From Streptomyces iranensis (GTDB lineage: Bacteria > Actinomycetota > Actinomycetes > Streptomycetales > Streptomycetaceae): a stretch of DNA of 64,000 nucleotides. A program made the position numbers and the translations under genes. Positions 53,583-62,514 of this stretch are shown piece after piece (positions within the stretch are counted from its first letter, which is position 1; each line of letters opens with the position of its first letter). The DNA is taken from NCBI RefSeq assembly GCF_017874715.1, contig NZ_JAGGLR010000031.1, positions 62,001 through 126,000 on the forward strand. Direction: 5' to 3'. The notes under the pieces are model-generated. The model made no database searches. It saw only the letters and a program-made list of their open reading frames with translations, and was not told the DNA's origin.

Positions 53583-55208
53583 CTAGAGCGGAAGCGGCGG
53601 CCACGCACCCCAGGGCTGGGACCACGTGTACGTGCGTTCCGCGTTGCCCGTCCGCCAGCGGCGCGGGGCCGTGGTCCCGAGCCAGTCCAGCGGTTCGACG
53701 CCGCCGGGCGACCCGCCGTCCAGCGCGAGCCGGACGGCCGCGCCGAGGTCGGCATCGGTCTGCGGGGTACGGGCGGCCGGGGCGACGGAGACGAACAGCG
53801 CGGTGCCGGAACGGGCCACCAGGTCCAGGAACTGACGGTTCAGCCGCCACTCGGTGGCCGGGGTACAGGGCACGCAGTCGGCATCCACCGCGTAGAAGCG
53901 GCTGTGCTGGGCCAGCCGGAAGGCGAGGGTGTTGATGCCCATCCGTCGGGTGCGCTCCCAGTGACGGCCCGAGGTGTCGTCACCGGTTCGCTGCACCTGC
54001 ACCAGACCCGCCGCCAGATGTCCGACGGTGTTGCAGCCAAGCACCACGGCGTCCCCGGCCGCCTCGGCGATGGTCCGGTAGAGGCCCACCAGCACTTCGG
54101 CGGTGGTGCGGGTGTGGTCGGCGAGCCGCCATCCGGCACCGGCCATTTCGTGCGGTGTGTCCGGGTGGAAGCGGCCGAAGACGTCGTACGTGCTGAAGTC
54201 GTGCTTGATCAGCTCGAAACCCCAGGAGCGAAAGCGGGCGACATCGGCGGCGACGGTCGCCAGCGTCGCGTCCAGCGACGGGTCCAGGGGGATCCGGCCG
54301 GGAGCGCCGGTGTCCGTGCGCATCCCCTCCGTCGGCACCCGGGACAGCAGCGGCCGGAACCACAGGCCTGGCCGGGCGCCACGGTCGGCGATGCCCGCAG
54401 CCAGGCCGGCCATGTCGTCGAACAGCCCGGGTAGGCCGGTGTCCCACGGCCCTCCCGGGGCGCTTCCCCCGCCCTCCGTCCAGCCGTCGTCGACGACACA
54501 GAACGGCCGCACTGGATGGTCCCCGGCGAACTCGGCGATGGTGGCCGCGTCGCGCAGTACGGCGTCCGGGCCGAAGTCCTGGCCGTAGGCGTAGTACCAG
54601 TTGTTGCAGCCGACCACCGGCTGCGCGGGCAGCAGCGGATCGGGGGACATGGCGGCGCACAGCTCCTGGAGCGCCGCGTACGGGGTGGTGTCCGCACTCG
54701 TCGCCACCCCGACCACCGTGGCGGCGGCGATCTCCCGGTCGCCCGGCAGCACAGGCAGGCCGCCGGAGCGTACGTCCAGCCACAGCGTGGTGCCGTCCTC
54801 GTCCACCGTCCAACAGCACAGCGCCCCGGCGCGGGTCCGTACGCCTAGCCCGGTGCAGCCACCGGTTGCCGGGTCGGTGCTCAGCCAGTACCAGGGCAGG
54901 GGGCGTTCCGGCTGGACGCTGCGCCACTGCAACTCGCCGTACGAGCGCTCCCACGCATCGCCGAGTACCACGGCGGGGCGGTGACCGCCGGGGTGGTGGC
55001 GCCAGCGCAGCGCCACCGTCGACAGGCCCTCCGGACCCGGCGCGGCGAGCACCAGCCGCAGGGCGCCGTATGGATCGTGTCGCGCCGTCACCTCGGCGCC
55101 GGGCACGGTCCAGCGGCCAGCCCCCGCCGGTGCGGCGGTGCGCGGGTCCCCGGACGGACCGGTGATCACATGGACGGAGTCGGGCAGCGGAACGTCGATC
55201 GCGGCCAT
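53583..55208 (-). CDS. GH36-type alpha-galactosidase
   Basis: The 541-residue protein has a beta-sandwich N-terminus and a clan GH-D barrel: VVGCNNWYYAYGQDFGPDAV, FCVVDDGWTEGGGS, the likely nucleophile Asp in FELIKHDFSTYDVFG, and the likely acid/base Asp in QRTGDDTSGRHW. It is somewhat shorter than classical GH36 enzymes. No signal peptide is present, so it hydrolyses imported alpha-galactosides in the cytosol. It is the last gene of an operon with a sugar ABC transporter (5 bp after the second permease), which supports an intracellular oligosaccharide-degrading role. The true start is ATG 55208; the frame is open further upstream only as a shadow of the permease gene. Confidence 0.88.
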   Translation of the reverse strand: MAAIDVPLPDSVHVITGPSGDPRTAAPAGAGRWTVPGAEVTARHDPYGALRLVLAAPGPEGLSTVALRWRHHPGGHRPAVVLGDAWERSYGELQWRSVQPERPLPWYWLSTDPATGGCTGLGVRTRAGALCCWTVDEDGTTLWLDVRSGGLPVLPGDREIAAATVVGVATSADTTPYAALQELCAAMSPDPLLPAQPVVGCNNWYYAYGQDFGPDAVLRDAATIAEFAGDHPVRPFCVVDDGWTEGGGSAPGGPWDTGLPGLFDDMAGLAAGIADRGARPGLWFRPLLSRVPTEGMRTDTGAPGRIPLDPSLDATLATVAADVARFRSWGFELIKHDFSTYDVFGRFHPDTPHEMAGAGWRLADHTRTTAEVLVGLYRTIAEAAGDAVVLGCNTVGHLAAGLVQVQRTGDDTSGRHWERTRRMGINTLAFRLAQHSRFYAVDADCVPCTPATEWRLNRQFLDLVARSGTALFVSVAPAARTPQTDADLGAAVRLALDGGSPGGVEPLDWLGTTAPRRWRTGNAERTYTWSQPWGAWPPLPL

Positions 55209-55213
55209 CGGCC

Positions 55214-56050
55214 TCACCCCTTCACGGCGCCGGAGGTGAGCCCCTGCACGATGTGGCGGCTCGCGAAGGCGAAGAGCACCATGGTTGGCAGGATCGTGAA
55301 CACGGCCGCTGCGGACATCGAGCCCCAGTCGATGTTGAAGCTGGAGATGAATCCGTTGAGGGCCGTGGGGGTCGTCTTGTTGGCGTCGCTGTTCATCAGG
55401 GTCACCGACAGGAACAGCTCGTTCCAGCAGTTGACGAAGTTGAAGATGAACGCCGCCACGATCCCCGGACGCATCACCGGGAGCAGCACCCGGAACAGCG
55501 CCGCGAACCGGGAGAGGCCGTCGATCATCGCGGCCTCCTCCAGCGCGTCGGGGATGTTCTCGAAGAAGCCGCGGAGCATCACCGTGCAGAAGGGGATACA
55601 CACGGCGATGTAGACGAGGATGAGCCCGAGCCGGTTGTCGACCAGTTTCAGGTCGGTCATCAGCAGATACAGCGGGCCCAGCGCGATGAAGGCCGGGATC
55701 ATCTGGGTGACCAGGGCGGCCGTCAGCAACGCGGACTTGGTGCGGAACTCGAAGCGCGCCAGCACATACGCCGACAGCATCGAGATGGCGGTGGCGACCG
55801 CGCCCGCGACGGTCGCGACGATGAGGCTGTTGGTGAGATAGGTCCCGAAGTCGGCCTTGTTGAACAGCTCGCTGTAGTTCTCCAGCGAGAAGTGCTCGGG
55901 CCAGTAGGCGAGGGGGAAGGAGAAGATGTCGCCCGGCGCCTTTAGCGAGGTGATGGCGATCCAGTACAGCGGGAACACGGTGAAGGCCAGCCACAGCACC
56001 AGGAAGACGATCCGGACGGCCCGGCCGACCGCGGTCTCTTTGCCGATCAC
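55214..56050 (-). CDS. Sugar ABC transporter permease (MalG-like)
   Basis: The 278-residue inner-membrane protein has six hydrophobic segments and the EAA loop EEAAMIDGLSRFAALFRVLL that contacts the ATPase. The N-terminal FPLYWIAITSLKAPGDIF is typical of MalG-type subunits. Its start overlaps the preceding permease stop by four bases (56047-56050). It forms the channel with the neighbouring permease; the ATP-binding subunit is not encoded here, as is common in Streptomyces, where a shared MsiK-type ATPase serves several sugar transporters (established for some, inferred here). Confidence 0.93.
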   Translation of the reverse strand: MIGKETAVGRAVRIVFLVLWLAFTVFPLYWIAITSLKAPGDIFSFPLAYWPEHFSLENYSELFNKADFGTYLTNSLIVATVAGAVATAISMLSAYVLARFEFRTKSALLTAALVTQMIPAFIALGPLYLLMTDLKLVDNRLGLILVYIAVCIPFCTVMLRGFFENIPDALEEAAMIDGLSRFAALFRVLLPVMRPGIVAAFIFNFVNCWNELFLSVTLMNSDANKTTPTALNGFISSFNIDWGSMSAAAVFTILPTMVLFAFASRHIVQGLTSGAVKG

Positions 56051-57036
56051 GACCTCACCTCTCGCTTCTCACGCGTGGCCAGCAGGAAGAACACCGTGAA
56101 AAGCAGCAGCCCCGCGACCACGAGGAGACCGAGCGCCGAGGCCTTGCCGTAGTCGCCCTGCTGAGTGATCTTGATCATCCAGGTGGTCACGATGTGTGTC
56201 TGGTTGTTCGGCCCGCCACCGGTCATCCCGAAGATCAGATCGGGGAAGTTGAAGATCCAGATGACCCGCAGCAGCACCGTGAGCACCAGCGTGACCCGGA
56301 TATAGGGGATGGTGATCTGGAAGAGCGTGCGTGCCTTCCCGGCCCCGTCCAGCGCCGCGGCCTCGTACAGCTCGTCGGGGACCGACTGGAGCGCGGCCAG
56401 GATCATGATGGCGAAGAAGGTGACGCCGTACCAGGTGTTGGCGATCAGTACGGCGATCATCGCCTTGTGCGGATCGGCCAGCCACGCCACGGGCTCGTCG
56501 ATCAGCCCCGCCTTCTGGAGCAGATCGTTCACGACGCCGAACTCGCTGTTGAACATCCAGCGGAACAGGATGCCGATGAGGAACCCGGAGATCGCCCAGG
56601 GGAAGAAGATCAGCGCCTGGTAGACGCCGCGGAAGCGGAACCGGCGGCGCAGCCACAGTGCGAGCGCGAAACCGATCACGAGCTGGGGCACGATCGATCC
56701 GATGACCCAGGCGCCCGTATTGCCCAGCACGGTGCCCCAGTTGGGGTCGGAGAAGACACGGTGGAAGTTGTCCAGGCCCACCCAGGAGGTGTTGGTGAGA
56801 TCGTTCAGATCCCAGTGGCGGAAGGCCATCTGGCTGCCCGCGATCATGGGGTAGTACGTGAACACCGCCACGAAGATCGCGGCAGGCGCCATGAAGGCGG
56901 CGATGAGTAGGCCCCGGCGGGTTGTGAACTCCCGCTTCCGGCCGCCCCGCGGCCCGTTCCGGGCCCCCGGGGCGGCTTGCTTCCGGACGGGGCGCGAAGT
57001 CTTCGGCCCGGTCGTCGTTGCGGACGTGGCGGGCAT
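56047..57036 (-). CDS. Sugar ABC transporter permease (MalF-like)
   Basis: The 329-residue membrane protein has a positively charged N-terminus, then FMAPAAIFVAVFTYYPMIAG, periplasmic segment SWVGLDNFHRVFSDPNWG, and the EAA motif DELYEAAALDGAGKARTLFQ. TGGGPNNQTHIVTTWM near the C-terminus is typical of MalF/LacF-type subunits. It partners the downstream MalG-like protein and receives sugar from the lipoprotein encoded just upstream (2 bp away). Confidence 0.93.
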   Translation of the reverse strand: MPATSATTTGPKTSRPVRKQAAPGARNGPRGGRKREFTTRRGLLIAAFMAPAAIFVAVFTYYPMIAGSQMAFRHWDLNDLTNTSWVGLDNFHRVFSDPNWGTVLGNTGAWVIGSIVPQLVIGFALALWLRRRFRFRGVYQALIFFPWAISGFLIGILFRWMFNSEFGVVNDLLQKAGLIDEPVAWLADPHKAMIAVLIANTWYGVTFFAIMILAALQSVPDELYEAAALDGAGKARTLFQITIPYIRVTLVLTVLLRVIWIFNFPDLIFGMTGGGPNNQTHIVTTWMIKITQQGDYGKASALGLLVVAGLLLFTVFFLLATREKREVRS

Positions 57037-57038
57037 CC

Positions 57039-58340
57039 CTACTTCTCCTGCTCCCACTTCTTGGTCCAGTACGCGTCCCAGCCCGTCAGCAGCTCCTTGG
57101 GCGACATATTGCCGGTCACCATCTTCTGCACGTCGGCGTCGGACTTCTGCTCCCACTCGCTCCACCAGGTCACGCCGCGCGGCTGGCTGACGTTGAGATA
57201 GGTGTCGGGGTGCTTGGTCATGGTGACGTAGGACGACCACGGGCCGGTCTTGTAGAACGGGTCCTCGGTCGCCGACTTGAGGATCGGCACCAGGCTGTTC
57301 TTCTTGGTGAAGTCCGTCGACGCCTTGCCCTGGGACAGGAACTTGATCAGCTTGACGGTCTCGGCCTTGTGCTTGCTGCCCTTCGCGATGCCCCACCCGG
57401 CGGTGGCCAGCGGCTGGACGGTCTTCCCGCTGGGTCCGGCCACCAGCGGAGCGGTGTCCCACTGCTCCTTCGAGATCGACTTGGACTCGGAGACCGTGGC
57501 GATGACTTCCGGATCCTGGAGCAGGAAGGCCGTGGAGCCGTTGGAGAACGCCTCGACCATCTCCGGATAGCCCCAGGACACGGACGACTTGGGCGATGCC
57601 TTCTTGAAGAGTGTGAGGTAGGTCTTGAGGGCGTCCAGGGCCTCGGGCGCGGAGAAGATCGTGCGCCCGTTCTTCAGCTTGTAGCCGTTGGCGAGGTCGA
57701 CCTTGTCGGCCACGTACGCCTCGATGATGGCGGTGGCGTTGCTGTTGGCGTTGGCCCCGCCGCGGAACGCGTAGCCGTAGCGGCGCTCCGCCGGGTCGTT
57801 GATGGCGGATGCCTGCTTCAGTAGCTGGTCCCAGGAGGCCGGGGGCTTGCTGAACCCGGCGTCCTTGATCAGGTCCTTGCGGTAGAAAAGGCTCAGCCCG
57901 TAGAAGCCGTAGGGGACGAAGAAGGTACGGCCCTTGGCGTCCTCGGACGCCTTGACGGCGTTCTCCGTCATGGCGTTCCAGCCCTGCCAGCCCTTGAGGT
58001 CCTTCTCCATGTCGTACAGCCAGCCGTTGTTCGACCACGGGCCGACCGTGATGTCCCGTACCTCGAGCGCGTCCACGCTGCTGCCGGACTGGAGCATCTG
58101 CTGGATCTTCTGATCGGCCTGTTCGGTGGGCGGCGAGATCAGGTTGACCTTGATCTTGGGGTTCTGCTTCTCGAAGTCGGCTATGAGCCCCTTGAGCAGA
58201 TCGGTGCGGGAGGGGTTGGTCAGGCTCTCGACCATGTTGAGCGTGACCGTGCCGTTCGCGTTCGGACTCATGGCGGAACAGCCGGTCAGGACCATCGCTG
58301 CGGCGGTGCCGAGGGCGAGGGCTGCCGTCCTTCTCCTCAT
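57039..58340 (-). CDS. Sugar-binding lipoprotein of ABC transporter
   Basis: The 433-residue protein begins with a lipoprotein signal (MRRRTAALALGTAAAMVLTG then Cys21; lipobox LTGC) and has the family 1 extracellular solute-binding fold: IADFEKQNPKIKVNLISPP, GFYGLSLFYRKDLIKDAGF and AGWGIAKGSKHKAETVKLIK. It is anchored to the outer face of the membrane and delivers an oligosaccharide to the two permeases. With the GH36 enzyme in the same operon, an alpha-galactoside is the likely ligand (inference). GAGGT precedes the start. Confidence 0.93.
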   Translation of the reverse strand: MRRRTAALALGTAAAMVLTGCSAMSPNANGTVTLNMVESLTNPSRTDLLKGLIADFEKQNPKIKVNLISPPTEQADQKIQQMLQSGSSVDALEVRDITVGPWSNNGWLYDMEKDLKGWQGWNAMTENAVKASEDAKGRTFFVPYGFYGLSLFYRKDLIKDAGFSKPPASWDQLLKQASAINDPAERRYGYAFRGGANANSNATAIIEAYVADKVDLANGYKLKNGRTIFSAPEALDALKTYLTLFKKASPKSSVSWGYPEMVEAFSNGSTAFLLQDPEVIATVSESKSISKEQWDTAPLVAGPSGKTVQPLATAGWGIAKGSKHKAETVKLIKFLSQGKASTDFTKKNSLVPILKSATEDPFYKTGPWSSYVTMTKHPDTYLNVSQPRGVTWWSEWEQKSDADVQKMVTGNMSPKELLTGWDAYWTKKWEQEK

Positions 58341-58425
58341 CGTGCTGACCTCTTTCTTGGGTGCGGGCCGCGCTCGGAGCGGCTTGGGGAGTCGGGGGTG
58401 GGGAGGGGAGTACGGTGTCGCGCCG

Positions 58426-59670
58426 CTATGGCGCGCCGTGCCGCCCGCGAGCCGCGCGAGCCCACTCAGCGAGGACGGGGACGCAGGTCTCGGCGAAGTA
58501 CTCGTAGTCGGCGGCGGTGTTGTAGACGTGGGCGGACACCCGCAGATAGCCGATGCCGCCGAAGCTGGTGAAGGCCGCCTCGACACCCAGCTCCCTGGCG
58601 ACCCGGTCGCGCAGCGCGTCGGCCTCGACGCGGGTGGCGCCGAGCCCCTCGGGCAGCCGCACCAGACGCATCCCGGGGACCGGCATGCCGACGTCGACGC
58701 TGCTGTCGGCGCCGGTCAGCTCGGTGAACGCGGCACCGATGACCTGCGCGGCGTAACCGGCCAGGTGGTCCATATAGCGGCGGGCGCGCCTCCAGCCCCA
58801 GGTGTGCTCGATGAAGCCGAGCGCCGTCGGTGCCGCCAGATAGCAGGTGGCATCCACCGTGCCCTGCTGGTCGAAGCGGTCGGGGTACGGGTCCTCTGCA
58901 CCCCATGAGTCGATCGGTGGGTAGAGCCGCTCACGCAGCGGACCACGGGCGACGAGCGCTGCGGTGCCCCGGGGTGCGCATCCCCACTTGTGCAGGTTTC
59001 CGACCCAGAAATCACAGGTCAGCCGCGAGAGCGGGGCAGGGAGCAGACCAGGTGCGTGCGCACCGTCCACGAGCAGCGGGATCCCGCGCCGCCGAGCCTC
59101 CGCGCCGATCCGCTCCACCGGCAGCCGGCGGGCGGTCGCCGAGGTGATCTGGTCCACCACGATGAGGTCCGTCGCCTCGGACAGTTCGGCGAACACGGCC
59201 TCGCACGCTTGCTCCTCATCCGCGTCGAGGGGTACCCGCGCGGTGCGGACCCCGCCATCCCAGCGGTCGCGCGCCAGCCGCTCGGCGCCCATGGTCACGG
59301 CGCCGTAACCGTGGTCGGTGACGACGATCTCCCCGCTGCGGCGGCGGTCGAGGGCGGCGTACACGGTGCTGATGCCCGCGCTCGCGTTCGGCACCAGGGC
59401 CAGGTCGTCGGCGGCCACCGCCAAGAAGTCGGCGATCTCGACCCTGGTGTCGGCGATCCGCTGAGGCAGCGCCGGGAACCACACCACCGGGGAGCACTCC
59501 ATCTCCACCCGCAGCTGCTTCTGCCGCTCCTGTGCCACCAGGGGAACCGCGCCGAAGGAACCGTGGTTCAGGTGTCTCATGGCGGGGTCCAGCGTCCACG
59601 CCCGGTCGGCGGGACGGCCGTCGGCCAGCAACAGGGGGCGTGGCGCCGCGATGACATCGGTCTCGCTCAC
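58426..59670 (-). CDS. Class V aminotransferase-fold enzyme (cysteine desulfurase/epimerase-like)
   Basis: The 414-residue PLP protein begins with the typical substrate loop LDPAMRHLNHGSFGAVPLVA and has LIVVDQITSATARRLPVERI, the PLP-binding strand IPLLVDGAHAPGLLP, and the PLP lysine in CDFWVGNLHKWGCAPRGTAA. This group includes isopenicillin N epimerase-like and isoform cysteine desulfurase-like enzymes; the reaction here is unknown. GTG 59670 is taken as the start. It lies upstream of the sugar operon on the same strand and is divergent from a FadR-type regulator that may control both. Confidence 0.85.
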   Translation of the reverse strand: MSETDVIAAPRPLLLADGRPADRAWTLDPAMRHLNHGSFGAVPLVAQERQKQLRVEMECSPVVWFPALPQRIADTRVEIADFLAVAADDLALVPNASAGISTVYAALDRRRSGEIVVTDHGYGAVTMGAERLARDRWDGGVRTARVPLDADEEQACEAVFAELSEATDLIVVDQITSATARRLPVERIGAEARRRGIPLLVDGAHAPGLLPAPLSRLTCDFWVGNLHKWGCAPRGTAALVARGPLRERLYPPIDSWGAEDPYPDRFDQQGTVDATCYLAAPTALGFIEHTWGWRRARRYMDHLAGYAAQVIGAAFTELTGADSSVDVGMPVPGMRLVRLPEGLGATRVEADALRDRVARELGVEAAFTSFGGIGYLRVSAHVYNTAADYEYFAETCVPVLAEWARAARGRHGAP

Positions 59671-59766
59671 ATGAGTCCCGATCTGCCGGGGTCCGGGTGT
59701 TCCGAGGGGCGCCAGAAACGAGAGAGATCTGATCGCAACCAGAACACGTATGATGACTCGGCATCC

Positions 59767-59786
59767 TGCATGACGGATTCCATGCA
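59767..59786. promoter_or_regulatory. Inverted repeat in aminotransferase/FadR divergent region
   Basis: TGCATG (59767-59772) and CATGCA (59781-59786) form a perfect 6-bp inverted repeat with 8 bp between, about 100 bp upstream of the aminotransferase start. Candidate regulator site. Confidence 0.4.
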
Positions 59787-59810
59787 ATCAAGGGGTGCAG
59801 CAGGGTGGAT

Positions 59811-59851
59811 CATCAGATGACTTCCGATCGACACCTGTGACATATCTGATG
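59811..59851. promoter_or_regulatory. Candidate FadR/GntR operator pair
   Basis: CATCAGAT (59811-59818) and ATCTGATG (59844-59851) are exact inverted copies 25 bp apart; flanking GAT/ATC bases extend the arms. The pair lies 60-100 bp before the FadR-type start and between it and the divergent aminotransferase gene, a natural place for autoregulation. Assignment to this regulator is inference. Confidence 0.5.
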
Positions 59852-59910
59852 AATCGGTACAGTGCGACGAAGGGGGCGGGACCGCGCCCCGCCCGTTCGG
59901 GAGGAATCGG

Positions 59911-60615
59911 ATGTCCGCAGTCGACAAGGCGTTCCACGGCCTACGCCACATGATCGCCACCGGGCGCCTCAGCGCCGGAGGGCGCATTCCGCCCGAGGGC
60001 GAGCTGTGCGAGGAACTCGGCGTGTCCCGGGGGTCGTTGCGCGAGGCCGTACGGATGCTCGCGGCCCTGGGGGTGATCGAGCCGCGGCACGGCTCCGGTA
60101 CTTATGTCTCCCAGCTCAGGCCGGAGGACATCATAGGTAGCCTGTCGCTCACCCTGGAACTGCTGCCGCTCTCCGGTCTGCTGGAGGTGTACGAGATCCG
60201 GCGTGTCCTGGAGTCCCACGTCGCGGCGCAGGCTGCGGCCCGCAGCACCCCGGAGACGGTGCGGGAACTCTTCGCACTCATCGAGGCCATGGACGCCACC
60301 GACGACCCCACCGAGGCATCGGACCTCGACCACCGCTTCCATGCCGAGATCGCCACCGCGGCCGGAAACCCCGCCCTCGCCTCCCTGCTCTCGGTCTTCC
60401 GCGCCCGCTCCCGCAAGTACCAGATCTTCACCCTCCCCGAGGGCGAGCAGATGCGGCGCAAGAGCGACGAGGATCACCGCGTGCTGGCCACCGCGATCGC
60501 CGACCGCGATCCGCGCGCCGCCGCCGGAGCGGCCGAGGCCCATGTCGCCCAGACGGAGCGATGGCTGCGCGCCTTCATGCCGCCCATGGAGGAGGACTCT
60601 GCGGGTGCCGATTAA
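59911..60615 (+). CDS. FadR/GntR-family transcriptional regulator
   Basis: The 234-residue protein has a winged helix (GRIPPEGELCEELGVSRGSL followed by REAVRMLAALGVIEPRHGSG) and an all-helical FCD ligand domain (LLEVYEIRRVLESHVAAQAA; DLDHRFHAEIATAAGNPALA). The FCD family usually senses a carboxylate or sugar acid. GGAGG precedes ATG 59911. Its last four codons and stop (AGAD, TAA) are encoded by the terminal repeat of the IS copy that begins at 60600, so the original C-terminus was replaced by the insertion, probably without damage because the FCD domain is complete. Confidence 0.9.
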   Translation: MSAVDKAFHGLRHMIATGRLSAGGRIPPEGELCEELGVSRGSLREAVRMLAALGVIEPRHGSGTYVSQLRPEDIIGSLSLTLELLPLSGLLEVYEIRRVLESHVAAQAAARSTPETVRELFALIEAMDATDDPTEASDLDHRFHAEIATAAGNPALASLLSVFRARSRKYQIFTLPEGEQMRRKSDEDHRVLATAIADRDPRAAAGAAEAHVAQTERWLRAFMPPMEEDSAGAD

Positions 60616-61828
60616 TCATCCACGCCGGTCGGAAGCCTGATCACGGATCGTCGGCTCTGCTTGTCATTCGCCCCAAGTGGTTCACCCGCGCAGGGCCTCG
60701 GCGGCATATGACCTGTCGTGCTCCTGCGTCTGGCCTATCTCGCTACGACCAACGCCCTGGCGGTACTACCCCTCCTGCCGATGAGCGACAAAGAGAAGGA
60801 CATCGAGATCCTCGTCCTCCGGCACCAGCTGCTGGTCCTGCAGCGTCAGGTCGGCAAGCCGAGCTTCACCGACAGCGACCGTGCCATCCTCGCCGGCCTG
60901 CTCCACCACCTCCCCAAAGACAGACTGCGGCACCTTTTGCTACTGGTCAGCCCCGAGACGGTGTTGCGCTGGCATCGCGAGCTGCTCAGGCGGCGCCATG
61001 CCGCGACCTGCGTACCCAGGCGACGTAGACACCCACGCACCATTCCATCGATCCGCGTCCTGGTCCTGCGTCTGGCCAGGGAGAATGCCGCGTGGGGATA
61101 TCGCCGGATCCACGGCGAGCTCGCCGTGCTGGGGATCAAGGTCGCCGCCTCCACCGTCTGGGAGATCCTCCGCGAGCACGGCATCCCACCCGCCCCCGAA
61201 CGGCAGAGCACCACCTGGGGCGACTTCCTCCGCAGCCAGGCCAAGGCTCTTCTCGCCTGCGATCTTTTCGATGTCCGCACGCTGAGGGGGCGCGCCTGTA
61301 CGTCTTCTCTGCCATCGAGCACACCACCCGTCGCATCCGGGTCCTCGGCGCCACCGCACACCCCACCGCGGAGTGGACCGTGCAGCTCGGACGCAACCTC
61401 CTCATGGATCTCGAGGACGCGGGCAGCAAGGTGAAGTTCCTCATCCGCGACCGCGATTCCAAGTTCACAGCCGCCTTCGACGCCCTGATGACCGATGCCG
61501 GTCTCAAGGTCGTCACCACCGGCATTCGGATACCACGGATGAACTCACTCATGGAGCGCTGGATACAGACCTGTCGCACCGAACTCCTGGACCGGACCCT
61601 GATCTGGAACCAGAGCCACCTCCTCCACGCACTGCGCGAGTACGAATCCTTCTACAACGAGCACCGCCCGCACAGAGCCCTGGAACAAGCCGCTCCCGCT
61701 ACCCACACCCATCACCCAACAAGTCCAACTCGCCCACCTGGAAGTCCGCAGACGAGACCCACTCGGCGGAACCCTCCACGAGTACCAACGAGCGGCGTGA
61801 ACTGGACGGATGATTTATCGGCACCGCA
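60600..61828 (+). mobile_element. IS copy 2 (rve-type transposase)
   Basis: The ends are TGCGGGTGCCGATTAATCAT plus CC at 60600-60621 and the complementary GGATGATTTATCGGCACCGC plus A at 61808-61828; the innermost 18 bases match at 17 positions. It is homologous to IS copy 1 (50516-51756) and lies in the opposite orientation. It sits at the 3' end of the FadR-type gene on the left and directly against the middle of an MFS gene on the right. No clear target duplication is visible, consistent with deletion or recombination after insertion. Confidence 0.82.
60718..61800 (+). pseudogene. IS transposase (rve), two compensating frameshifts
   Basis: Begins LLRLAYLATTNALAVLPLLP and runs LVLRHQLLVLQRQVGKPSFT through the first half of the protein. 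At the G run 61286-61290 one base is missing compared with copy 1, so the integrase core (ARLYVFSAIEHTTRRIRVLG; RDRDSKFTAAFDALM; RMNSLMERWIQTC) continues in another frame. Near 61693-61700 an extra base restores the first frame, and the conserved end LGGTLHEYQRAA stops at 61798-61800. The gene therefore cannot make an intact transposase unless these are sequencing errors. Confidence 0.83.
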
Positions 61829-62503
61829 CAGCCCGAATCGGCCCCCGACCTCGGCAACCGTGGTGTCCGGCTGGTGCTCAGACCGCCTTACCGCGGCACC
61901 ACCCTGATGTTCTGCGCCATGGCGGCCCTGTCGTTCTTGCTCATCTTCGGCATGAACACCTGGCTGCCGCGGCTGATGCAGACGGCGGACTATCCGCTGC
62001 AGGACTCACAGACCTTCCTCGTGCTGCTGAACCTCGGTGCCACCGTCGGCGGGCTCGCGATGGCGCTGCTGGCTGACCGTGCCGGATCGAGGGGCCCGAT
62101 CACGGCCAGTTTCGCCCTCGGAGCCGCCGCGATCGTCGCCATGAGCGCCCAACTGCCGCTGCCGGTGCTCTACGGCATCGTGATAGTCGGCGGCTGCGGC
62201 GCGGTCGGCGTCCAGGGACTGATCAACGTGTACATCTCACGTTCCTACCCGGTGACCGCAAGGGGCAGCGCGGTGGGTGTCGCGCTCGGGGTGGGCCGCA
62301 TCGGCGCCATCGCCGGCCCCACGTTCGGCGGCTGGATCCTCGCGGCCGGCCTGGAACCCCGCTGGAACTTCGTCCTCTTCGCCGTCCCCGCCGTCCTCGG
62401 CACAGCCCTCGCCCTGGCTGTCGGCGGACGGACATCCCAGAATCAGGGCTGTCTCGCCCCCGCGCTGCGTGCCAAAGAGCCGACGGCCGGACACACAAAA
62501 TGA
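61829..62503 (+). pseudogene. AAHS-type MFS transporter, 5' truncated by IS
   Basis: From the IS end the frame reads PESAPDLGNRGVRLVLRPPY and then C-terminal membrane segments (TTLMFCAMAALSFLLIFGMN, GGLAMALLADRAGSRGP, GGCGAVGVQGLINVYISRSY). This corresponds to roughly the C-terminal half of an aromatic acid:H+ symporter; the N-terminal six helices are missing. GTG 61874 would be the first usable start, giving a 209-residue half transporter that is probably not functional. It overlaps the next gene by four bases (ATGA), so it once formed an operon with that monooxygenase. Confidence 0.8.
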
Positions 62504-62514
62504 AAGAGCGCATC

